In this document: positions 53,501 through 61,152 of the stretch, in pieces
Layout of the letters: every line of letters begins with the position of its first letter
How positions within the stretch are numbered: position 1 is the stretch's first letter
Assembly (NCBI GenBank): GCA_038380795.1
Contig: CM076266.1
Coordinates: 14,730,145-14,794,144 of the forward strand
Reading direction: 5' to 3'
Origin: Pyrocephalus nanus
Taxonomy: Eukaryota; Chordata; Aves; Passeriformes; Tyrannidae
DNA length: 64,000 nucleotides
The notes under the pieces: generated by a model
Seen by the model: only the letters and a program-made list of their open reading frames with translations
Database searches by the model: none
Told to the model about the DNA's origin: nothing
Position numbers and translations under genes: made by a program

Positions 53501-55014
53501 GTCCATGTGGCAGGACTGCTGGTGCCCTGGGGTTTGGACTCCTTCACAGCTGCCTGGGCACCTCTACACCACCAGGTATCTGCACTGCAGACACCTCACT
53601 GACAGGGCTGGGAGCAGAGCCTGTGTCTCCTAAGCACTTCTGGGTTCCAGATGAGTTTACTCAGCTAAATGAAGATACATCAGAGTTTTCGCATTTTTCA
53701 AATGGATAATAAATGATGTTATAAGGTCACAGAGACATCTCTGAGCTTAATAGATAGAAAATTCAATACACAGATCCATCTTGAAGATAAAAATGTTAAT
53801 CATGGTTTCATAGTCTATGTAATTAATATAAATATATATAAATATAAATCCCCAAACCAATGTCATTTCCAAAAGCAAAACTGCTTGGACTTTGTTCTCT
53901 ATCCAAGTTACTGGCCTTTCACATTCAGCTGTCACTTATGTGAGTAACCTTGGGTTTATTAAAATTCTTTGTTTTAATACTAAAGCCAGCAAAATTCTCC
54001 CATTTCAACAAATGTCTCACTGGGTTTATTACCATAGACATCTCAGAATATGAAAAATAGGAAAAATCTTCAAATAGTTTAAAAAAAGCGCGTTTCATTA
54101 CCTAGAACAGAGCAGAGACAGTTTTACCTGTGAGAAATTCTGAACCACCTGATTAATTCTGTTATGATAATAACTACAAGGCAATATTATTGATGCAATA
54201 TAAATGGTTATATTTCTCAAAACGGCTTCCTCTTATTTACCTCAGTGACACTAATGAGTTGGAGTTTACTCCTCTTAGAAGTGTAATATTGGAATACTGT
54301 ACAGCAAAATGCAGAGAAACTAAAACAAATATAGGGTAAATCTTTCCTATGTATTAACGCTGAGATGAAAAGATTGAGAATTATCCAACAATTAGTTATG
54401 TAAACATAAAAAAACCTCACATGATGTTCATATAAAATAACTCCCCAAATTAGCAACTGAGATTCCATTTAGAGATCATTAAAGAACAGAACTTTGCTTA
54501 AAGAACAGTCTGTAAACTTTGCTTAAACTGCAAAGCACTGTAAACATGCATGTACAATACAACTTTCAAGGCTTTATACTTACATTGTTGAAATTTTGTA
54601 TCTGTAACATTGGCACTGTATCTTTGGAAAGTTCAACAGCAATATATACATCAACCTTGTCACGGACAAAGCTACCTTACTGCTAAGACAAGAAAACAGT
54701 CATAGACTTACTGCATTTAAAAGCAGTCCTACTGAAAGAGAGCATTAAACTGTATATTAGATAGATACAGCAAGAAAAAATAAATCACAAACCCATGTGG
54801 TTCGCTTTGAAAACTCAGTTGTTCTCCTAACGCTGGTAAATCAATAAATTAATGTAGCAATCCCTGGGCCTGCTCACAGTCCAACCCTTCTTTCACTTCC
54901 GTGCTCCTTGAGTGCAACTGAAACTGAGTATTGACACTGAAGCAGGAACTGTGCCTGAGTGACATCTCACAGAAATAATTTAAATCCATTTTCTAAATTA
55001 CCAGAATAATGACA
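47518..55014. other. Intergenic, immediately downstream of ZEB1
   Basis: Non-coding. From about 53.7 kb the sequence becomes distinctly AT-rich. A T16 run lies at 53432-53447 and an AT-only patch at about 52620-52675. One further 7-mer match to the miR-200b/c seed at 54293-54299 (minus strand) lies beyond the AATAAA chosen as the end of ZEB1. It would count only if a longer 3' UTR exists; a further AATAAA lies near 54022. No exon was seen. Confidence 0.5.
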
Positions 55015-55037
55015 GTAAGTCAGACTTGTTGACGCAT

Positions 55038-55043
55038 TTTATT
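55038..55043 (-). terminator. ZEB1: Polyadenylation signal AATAAA (candidate, ZEB1)
   Basis: This is the first canonical AATAAA on the minus strand downstream of the stop region and of all nine clustered miR-200-type sites, about 1.91 kb after the stop. Further along are GT-containing stretches ('tctggtaattt', 'tctgtgagatgtc') that could act as the downstream element. Alternative hexamers exist further downstream, so a longer form is possible. Confidence 0.55.
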
Positions 55044-55179
55044 GTGAGATGGGGAGTCTGGTAAAAAACTAGAAAATGACCATGATGTAACAAGGAACTT
55101 AAAAATGAAGTTTCAGATTTGTAACATACATACATGAATACAGGAACAAATTGGCACAAAAATGTTAAACATTGTTCCC

Positions 55180-55186
55180 AACACTG
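55180..55186 (-). promoter_or_regulatory. miR-200a/141 seed site (7-mer)
   Basis: The mRNA strand reads CAGTGTT, complementary to nucleotides 2-8 of miR-141/200a, with G instead of A opposite nucleotide 1. It is the most distal site in the 3' UTR. Confidence 0.6.
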
Positions 55187-55421
55187 TTTATAAGATTATT
55201 CTAATTTGGCTTACTAAGGAAATGAGAGTTTTATGGTTAGACTAATCTCTTAAGAAAACTGCAGAGCATCATGCTATTAGTCACACAGTGAATTTCAAAA
55301 TTTAAGAGCTTTATATTAAAAACTGGGTAAAGGTAAAATGAATTAATTGCAATTGTAAAATTAATACATTCCCATTTTAATTCATCTGTTCTACAGTCCA
55401 AGGCAAGTATAAATGTTAACA

Positions 55422-55429
55422 TAACACTG
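55422..55429 (-). promoter_or_regulatory. miR-200a/141 seed site (8-mer)
   Basis: The mRNA strand reads CAGTGTTA, a full 8-mer match to the miR-141/200a seed. Confidence 0.75.
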
Positions 55430-55643
55430 TTAAATCAAATCTCAATGCAAGAGAACCGATTGCATCTCTACTTTAAATCTTATCAACTTTCCAAATTTTC
55501 ATACTAAAATATATTATTGTATTAATACAAACTACAGTATTATACACTACACTGTGTAATAAATAAAGAAATATAAAAATAAGACACATAAATATAAAAG
55601 TTTTCTAAAACTAAAAAGGTACATATGTCAGTAAGAAGGGTAT

Positions 55644-55651
55644 TAATACTG
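55644..55651 (-). promoter_or_regulatory. miR-200b/c/429 seed site (8-mer, extended)
   Basis: The mRNA strand reads CAGTATTA preceded by CCTGG. Complementarity to miR-200b continues through nucleotide 10, followed by one mismatch and then more pairing, making it the best-paired site of the array. Confidence 0.8.
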
Positions 55652-55666
55652 CCAGGTTTGAAGACA

Positions 55667-55674
55667 TACAGTAC
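55667..55674 (-). promoter_or_regulatory. miR-101 seed site (8-mer)
   Basis: The mRNA strand reads GTACTGTA, complementary to nucleotides 2-8 of miR-101 with A opposite nucleotide 1. It lies 15 nt from the miR-200b/c site at 55644. ZEB1 is described as a miR-101 target in mammals, but a single 8-mer in AT-rich sequence could be chance. Confidence 0.4.
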
Positions 55675-55712
55675 AAAATGTTGCACAGATCTATAAACTA
55701 AAAGAAATAAAA

Positions 55713-55720
55713 TAATACTG
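55713..55720 (-). promoter_or_regulatory. miR-200b/c/429 seed site (8-mer)
   Basis: The mRNA strand reads CAGTATTA, a full 8-mer match to the miR-200b/c/429 seed. Confidence 0.8.
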
Positions 55721-56070
55721 ATAGGTAAAAATCAGCTAACATTGTTAATAAATGGGGTCCATAATAACTAACATTTGAAAATACTTATGAGCCAGATAAC
55801 ATGTCATGTATGTGTCTGAAATTAAAGTAAACCAATAAAGCAATAAAGCAGATTAGAAAATTTCCCTTGTAATTATTGTAGAGAAATTCTGCAAGTCAGG
55901 TATTAACCCAAAATACCACCAAATAATTAAATAATGAAATATACCAGTGTTCTTACTTCTCTGATGGCTGAGTGTTTTTTTCCCCATGTATAGTTTAGAA
56001 GTTTGATACAAATCAACAAATGCTAGTTATTGTAGGCCACACATTGGATAAAGGCTGCTCAGAGCCTTTG

Positions 56071-56078
56071 TAATACTG
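56071..56078 (-). promoter_or_regulatory. miR-200b/c/429 seed site (8-mer)
   Basis: The mRNA strand reads CAGTATTA, a full 8-mer match to the miR-200b/c/429 seed. Confidence 0.8.
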
Positions 56079-56144
56079 ATAAATGGCACTTACAGCACAC
56101 AGGTCTTGCATAAGGCCAAAGGAGATACAAAGCTTCATATCATA

Positions 56145-56152
56145 TCCTTCAT
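56145..56152 (-). promoter_or_regulatory. miR-205 seed site (8-mer)
   Basis: The mRNA strand reads ATGAAGGA, complementary to nucleotides 1-8 of miR-205. miR-205 is an established ZEB1 repressor that acts together with miR-200. The site is about 31 nt from the miR-200a/141 match at 56184. Confidence 0.7.
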
Positions 56153-56183
56153 ATTGTTACTACATACTCAAAGCACAATTACA

Positions 56184-56190
56184 AACACTG
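56184..56190 (-). promoter_or_regulatory. miR-200a/141 seed site (7-mer)
   Basis: The mRNA strand reads CAGTGTT with T in place of A opposite nucleotide 1 (7-mer-m8). It lies 38 nt from the next site of the same family. Confidence 0.65.
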
Positions 56191-56221
56191 TTTTTGACGA
56201 CTTTCCTGTCTTTACCAGCAT

Positions 56222-56229
56222 TAACACTG
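56222..56229 (-). promoter_or_regulatory. miR-200a/141 seed site (8-mer)
   Basis: The mRNA strand reads CAGTGTTA, a full 8-mer match to the miR-141/200a seed. Confidence 0.75.
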
Positions 56230-56501
56230 TTAGTCCCTGCAATCAGAACTCAACGACAATCTTCTTAACTACATTTTTAACCACATGAGTAAGAAACTTC
56301 AGTTCTTCTATCATCTGCTTTCTTAAGGCTAACAATACACTTTAAATGATAATATGCTCTACTACAACATCTAATGTCATAAACCGCTACCTTCTAGGTT
56401 GAATTTACAAAGGTAGCCAAGCACTGTTTGCAACTGCATTACAGGTCTCTGCGAAAGGGAATTTTGTAGTGCAGAAGTTCTCACATTTTAAAACATAAGA
56501 A

Positions 56502-56508
56502 AATACTG
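56502..56508 (-). promoter_or_regulatory. miR-200b/c/429 seed site (7-mer)
   Basis: The mRNA strand reads CAGTATT with T opposite nucleotide 1 (7-mer-m8 match to miR-200b/c/429). Confidence 0.65.
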
Positions 56509-56607
56509 AAGCGGATTTAGGAAATGTTTTCCCATTAAAAAAAAAAAAATCATATAAATCTCTCCCAATTGTACAGTTTAAAAATTAATCAACTTAAGAA
56601 TGAAAAT

Positions 56608-56615
56608 TAATACTG
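56608..56615 (-). promoter_or_regulatory. miR-200b/c/429 seed site (8-mer), most proximal
   Basis: The mRNA strand reads CAGTATTA, a full 8-mer match about 340 nt after the stop codon. It is the site nearest the coding region and would be kept in any shortened 3' UTR. Confidence 0.8.
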
Positions 56616-56953
56616 ATAAAACAAACAATGCCAGATGCTTGTCTATAAATCAGGTTTCCTACAACCTGTTAAATCTTTGCTTCCAGAGTCACTGTATTTT
56701 TCTAATCTGCTTCATGTTATAAACTTGTTCCTAACTTTGAAAACTGTGTGAAAAATTACTAAGTTTGAGGTTCAGGCACACCTGGATTTCTTTTTTTTTT
56801 CTTTTCTTTTTTTTTATATATATATTTTTTTACACAGTAGTGAACAGAAATCACAGTATGCAGGCTACTGCGTTTCCATGAAAAGCATGTATAATATAGA
56901 ATGAACTTCATTACCATTTTCTTTCCTTATAGAAAAAACCTAGCATTTAAGCT

Positions 56954-57498
56954 TTATTCCTTATTTTCTTCTGACACCTGCCCATCATTTTGTGTAACTT
57001 CTGGTTCTGCATTGCTTGCTTGATTTACAGCTTCATCCTTCTTATTACCTTCAGTTTTCCCTTCTTCCTCTTCTACTTCTTCTTCTTCCTCTACTTCTTG
57101 TAGTTCCCTACATTCTTTTTCTTCCTGAAGTCCTTCTATATCTTTTTCTTCTTCCTCCTCTTCCTCTTTCTCACTGTATTCCTCTTCTTCCCTGGTTAGA
57201 CTCTCTCTCTCATCCGAGTCGATCTGCGAGGGAGATGCCCTGACAACCACATGCTCACTGCTCAGGACCTCCTGGCCCGTCTCCTCCTGTTCCGTGCTGT
57301 CGCGCTCCTCTGTCTCTCTTTTGCAGTAGGAGTAGCGATGATTCATGTGCTGAGAGTAAGACCCCGAGTGCGAAAACCGCTTTCCACATTTGTCACATTG
57401 GTAGGGTTTTTCCCCAGAATGCAGTCGCATGTGTTCGATCAAATGGTGTTTGTGTTTAAATGCTTTCGTACAGATTCCACACTCGTGAGGTCTTTTAC
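56954..57498 (-). CDS. ZEB1: ZEB1 terminal coding exon (exon 9): zinc fingers and acidic tail
   Basis: Last coding exon of the zinc-finger E-box-binding homeobox repressor ZEB1. The 3' splice site is 'ctttgtag', followed by GTAAAAGACC; the first two bases complete a Gly codon begun in exon 8. It encodes 180 residues and a TAA stop. Residues about 5-27 form a C2H2 finger ([10 protein letters not shown]...HLIEHMRLH). After the linker HSGEKP comes the last finger ([22 protein letters not shown]). These end the C-terminal cluster, which with the N-terminal cluster binds paired CACCT/E-box sites in nuclear DNA. Then comes a long Glu-rich acidic tail (EEEEEEE runs) ending SEENKE. The order agrees with mammalian ZEB1. 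The tail is the most divergent part and differs from human in length and composition. Confidence 0.97.
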
Positions 57499-58227
57499 CT
57501 ACAAAGTAAAGCACAAACAGTGGGCACCTTGTAGCTGAAGTTCTAAAAGTTTACACTGATGTTTTCACTGTAAAATGCCGGTGGTGAATGTATTAGCAAC
57601 AACAACTAAACTTCATTTAACAAGATGTTCTACTCTACGCATTATCAGCCCGAGTTTCTCACCTGAGCCCAAAGGTCAAGGGTGCAAGGTTACATTGTCA
57701 CAATTACAAGGATAATTTGTAAGTTGTAAAAAAGTGCAAATATAAATTAGAAAAGGAAACATTTTTCTTGTAGTAAACTATTTCAACTCAAAACCATTTA
57801 AAATTTTCTATATTGATGGTAATTTGAAATAAACTAAGCTTTTATGTTGGTTTTTGTGTACCAAGTTCTTCTTCCATGTTACAGGTAAAGGGAAAATCAT
57901 TCTATTATCTAGGTTGACACAGGTAAATGCTTTATGTACAAAACTTGCTGACTACAAATTAGTGACAAGAAAAATCTGCTTTGTTCCACTCAGTTAATTT
58001 TCTGTCCCTTTTTTTTTTTTAAACCTTTCTACTTCGTCTTGTTTTGAGAGTCTCTCATAAACCTATCAGGAGCCTAGTAATGTTATTTTGATTTCAACAT
58101 CCAAAGTTGTTACACAAAACAACTTTGCAGTCTTAGCCCAGACATATAAGTTGAAGACAGTGAGACAGCAGCAGCTTTTTGGTCACGCTATACAGATGAT
58201 CAGCTCATCCATTATGCCAAACAAGCA

Positions 58228-58532
58228 GCAAGGTGGGTATTGGTCTCTCTTCCAAAGTAATAAGTGATAGGACAAGAGGAAATGGTCTCAAGTTGTGCCT
58301 GGGGAGGTTTATATTGGATATTAAGAAAAATTCATTCACTGACAGGGTTATCAAGCATTGGAAGAGGCTGAGCAGAGAAGTGGTTGAGTTACAATCCCTG
58401 CAGGGATTTAAAAGACATGTAAGATGTGGCACTTTTGGGATATGGTTTGGTGGTGGGGTGGGCAGTGCTGGATTAATAGTTGGAGTCAATGATCTTAAAG
58501 GTCTTTTCCAACCTAAATGATTTTATGATTTG
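58228..58532 (+). mobile_element. CR1 LINE 3' end inside ZEB1 intron 8 (antisense to the gene)
   Basis: A clear CR1 3' fragment in plus orientation: 'ataggacaagaggaaatgg', 'ctcaagttgtgcctggggag', 'cactgacagggttatcaagc', 'gatgtggcacttttggga', 'gatcttaaaggtc', then 'ttttccaacctaaatgat' and the terminal 'ttatgattt'. The last blocks are the diagnostic CR1 3' terminus with its degenerate 8-bp tail. It is 5'-truncated at about 58228 and carries no intact frame. Its orientation is opposite to ZEB1, the usual tolerated arrangement in introns. Confidence 0.93.
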
Positions 58533-58786
58533 AACACTTCATTAAACTTAAAACTGGAATGGAAAGAACAATTGCATTAGGAAAAGGAGTTAAAAGAGTC
58601 TCAGGACAGAAAAGGTATGAAATTAGATACCCTTAATGAATACAACTTGACCAACTTGATCAAGTAGTAAAGACAAAAGAATTTGTTATCTTTCTATATG
58701 ATGAGATGACATTAAACAATAATATGTAGAAATATAATTAATATAATTAAAATTATAATACATAGTATAATTTAATATAATATAAT

Positions 58787-58905
58787 AATTCAGCTACTCT
58801 ACAAGCCAAGAAAGCAGAGCACCATGAAGGGAGTAACCAAAAGTTCCAAAGAGTTTGTTTTCTGGATGTGGGGATAGATGAAATACAGAGCCAGCAGGAA
58901 AGAAA
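58787..58905. repeat. Unrecognised dispersed repeat, copy A
   Basis: Begins AATTCAGCTACTCTACAAGC and aligns along about 120 bp with the segment starting at 60707, sharing blocks such as 'caagccaag', 'agcatgaa/accatgaa', 'ggagta', 'agagttt', 'ttttctg' and 'gagccagca' with scattered substitutions. The shared part starts and ends abruptly, as with an interspersed element or a segment of an LTR. I do not recognise the family. Confidence 0.7.
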
Positions 58906-59234
58906 TATGTAATGCAAAATCCAATATATATCTGGCACTTAACCAATAAAAAAAAAGAATTTTTATTTTAAGACATTACAGAAGAAATAAGAGAGCAAGA
59001 GTTACTAACAAAATCCTAAAGATACCACAACTGGAGCCAAAAGGAACAACTATGAAAAATTAGAAATAAAAATCAAAGTGAAAAGGATGTTCTTTAGGGG
59101 TTAGATTCTATGTCCAATGAATAGCTGAAGCTATTAACTTCAGATCATTACAAATGCGTCTCAGTTTGAAAATCCTTCTTGCCAGATAGATATTCTGCCT
59201 TTCATGTAAAGTATCACACACATACATGATCCTT

Positions 59235-59274
59235 TTTTCCTAATTTATAATTTTTAATTTTTCCTAATTTATAA
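59235..59274. repeat. Duplicated 16-mer, 8-bp spacer
   Basis: TTTTCCTAATTTATAA occurs twice (59235-59250 and 59259-59274), separated by TTTTTAAT. A short local duplication in AT-rich intron sequence. Confidence 0.9.
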
Positions 59275-59579
59275 CCAGGCAAGGTAAATTAGAAGTAATA
59301 CAACCTCAATTACAGGCTGCGGCTTGAAGCTGATTATTCATAAGCCAGATGCAAAAACTCCCCTTTTTCTATTGAGTATTTAGGTCTTACAAATTTAAAG
59401 AAAGAAAGAATTGCTGTTCTGTCAAAAAAATATACAAAACACATGGGTTTCTAAGAAAGCTGAGCTCAAGCAATGAGAAGGACTATTACACTTCCCTACA
59501 GTGTGTGAGAACTGGATTATAATTGAGATTATCATTTACACAGAAATAATGATTGGAAACATCTTTTCCTAGTACATAC

Positions 59580-59760
59580 CTGTGTGTTCATACTTATGTC
59601 TCAATAATGAGCTGCTCTTCTGGAATATTTTGTCACATAAATCACATGCATACATCCCATTTTCTGTCTTTCTCATTTTTTTCTTTGGGGGTGTTGAATC
59701 AGAATCATTTTGATCTTCTACATTGGATACTCCTTCTGAGCTAGTGTCTTGCCTTTCATC
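59580..59760 (-). CDS. ZEB1: ZEB1 exon 8: first finger of the C-terminal cluster
   Basis: A 181-nt exon bounded by acceptor 'ttttctgaag' before GATGAAAGG and donor GTATGT after ACAG. It joins exon 7 in phase 0 (GNQ then DERQ) and leaves one base (G) to be completed in exon 9. The peptide runs [10 protein letters not shown], through an acidic/polar linker and a basic patch (PPKKKMRK, a likely nuclear-localisation signal), to one C2H2 finger ([10 protein letters not shown]...LLRHKYEH). The sequence is practically identical to the mammalian exon. Confidence 0.97.
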
Positions 59761-61152
59761 CTTCAGAAAAATTATGAAAAAGGTTGAGTTCAATAAAAAA
59801 AAAATAAATTACTCACGCAAACTGAAGCTGCACTGTTATTCAATTCTGTAAATAGCCAAACAAAACTGTTTAGACTTCCATAGTCAGGATGGACAGCTTT
59901 GAAGTAAGCCCCTGCCACCTTACAGATGCAGAACTCTCAGTGGGACTGGCTTTAATCACATGCAAAGCTGACTGTTGGCCAGGTCTAAGCTGCACTGGCA
60001 CATCATATTTTAGTGTCCATAAAATAAATGCATTGTTAGGATAGAAGAGAAGATTACACACCTATAAAGTACCTCAGTAAGCTGGAAGAGCAAATTCACA
60101 ATCTAATTGCATTTTTCAACTAATGTTGGTCACCCACCCTTTGCTGCCTCACAGATTTTATGAAGACTGTACTTTTTTACTGAAGTTTTCACAAATAGGT
60201 ATTTAGGTTACCATTCAAATTTGCATATTTGACTACTGTTGTCCTCATGAAACAACCATAAATACTACTTAACCCAAAATTTGGGCAACTTTGAATACTT
60301 CATTAGTAAATAGTTATAAAAATACCATAATTGTTGTCTATTTCTAAGCATTTCAATATTTTCTACTGATATCAGCAGTACCGCTACACACAGATTTTAT
60401 CATGTTATCAAATCTGAGTATAAAGGGGTATATATTAGCTACCTCAAATGTCTCTCTCATAAATTTTAATGTATAAGCAAACTTGTAACTCTTCAAGGCT
60501 CAGTCTTTACACGTGAGTCACTCTCCTGCCCTGTCCCTACCCCAGTGTGCACAGGAGGACTGACCCTGATTAGAAGACATCTGGATGTACCCAGAGAGGA
60601 GCAGGACCAGATGCAGGAATGGCAGATGAAGAAGATAAATACCTGCCTGACTTTCAATTGAGAATGCATCTGCATTTTGTTTAAAGTGCCACTATGACAC
60701 TGAATGAATTCAGCTACTCCGCAAGCCAAGGAAGAAGGGCAGCATGAAAGGAGTAGCAAAAAGTAGCAAAAGAGTTTATTTTCTGAATGTCACGAAAGAG
60801 TAGATATGGAGCCAGCAAAAGACAGGAGCTGTGGTTTTATTTTGCTTTTTGATCAGGAGAATGAGAAGAATTAGACTGTCTTTAAAACAGTGAGCACTAA
60901 TGTCCTAGAAAATTAAATATAGTGAAGAACTGAGTTGTCCATGCACAGCAGTTTCTGTTAGTCTGGACTCAAGCTGCCTGAGCTAACTAGCTTTGCAGAA
61001 GGCTTAACAGTAACATCTATTACCTACTTACAATCAATAGCTTGTATTTACATTTTTATTTAATTTATCCTGATAGTTTTCTGTTAGTTCAGTATGGATA
61101 CAGATTGAATACATAATACATACATCATAGAGGAATACGGGGACCGAAGTAC
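59761..61152 (-). other. ZEB1: ZEB1 intron 7
   Basis: A 1392-nt intron. The donor is GTACTT, a less common +3 to +6 context, directly after GGAAATCAG. The acceptor is TCTGAAG. It holds copy B of the unrecognised repeat (60707-60830) and otherwise nothing recognisable. Open frames up to 88 codons have no support. Confidence 0.92.
60707..60830. repeat. Unrecognised dispersed repeat, copy B
   Basis: Begins AATTCAGCTACTCCGCAAGC and matches copy A (58787-58905) for about 120 bp. The sequences upstream of the two copies do not match, so the start at AATTCAGC is probably a true element or duplication boundary. Both copies have the same orientation and lie about 1.9 kb apart in neighbouring introns. 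Family unknown. Confidence 0.7.

Larger units (their letters stand above)
55015..56953 (-). other. ZEB1: ZEB1 3' untranslated region
   Basis: The region from the TAA stop to about 20 nt beyond the AATAAA at 55038-55043. It is strongly AT-rich with many ATTTA-like words, and it holds all the listed microRNA seed matches on the minus (mRNA) strand. No intron is apparent. The low-coordinate end is inferred from the hexamer and has not been observed. An ATTAAA at 55376-55381 could give a shorter form that loses the distal miR-200a/141 site at 55180. The function is post-transcriptional control by the miR-200 family and miR-205, established for vertebrate ZEB1. Confidence 0.75.
57499..59579 (-). 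other. ZEB1: ZEB1 intron 8
   Basis: A 2081-nt intron with donor GTATGT after exon 8 and acceptor TTTGTAG before exon 9. It is AT-rich, and holds a CR1 insertion (58228-58532), copy A of an unrecognised repeat (58787-58905), an almost pure AT stretch at 58730-58790 and a short duplicated 16-mer at 59235-59274. No alternative exon is evident. Confidence 0.93.

Noticed and set aside
54293..54299. Additional miR-200b/c 7-mer on the minus strand
   Set aside because: It lies about 0.75 kb beyond the chosen AATAAA and would matter only if the 3' UTR is longer. A single 7-mer is expected by chance.
58233..58520. 95-codon open frame in ZEB1 intron 8
   Set aside because: It is the CR1 3' fragment read in one frame, not a gene.
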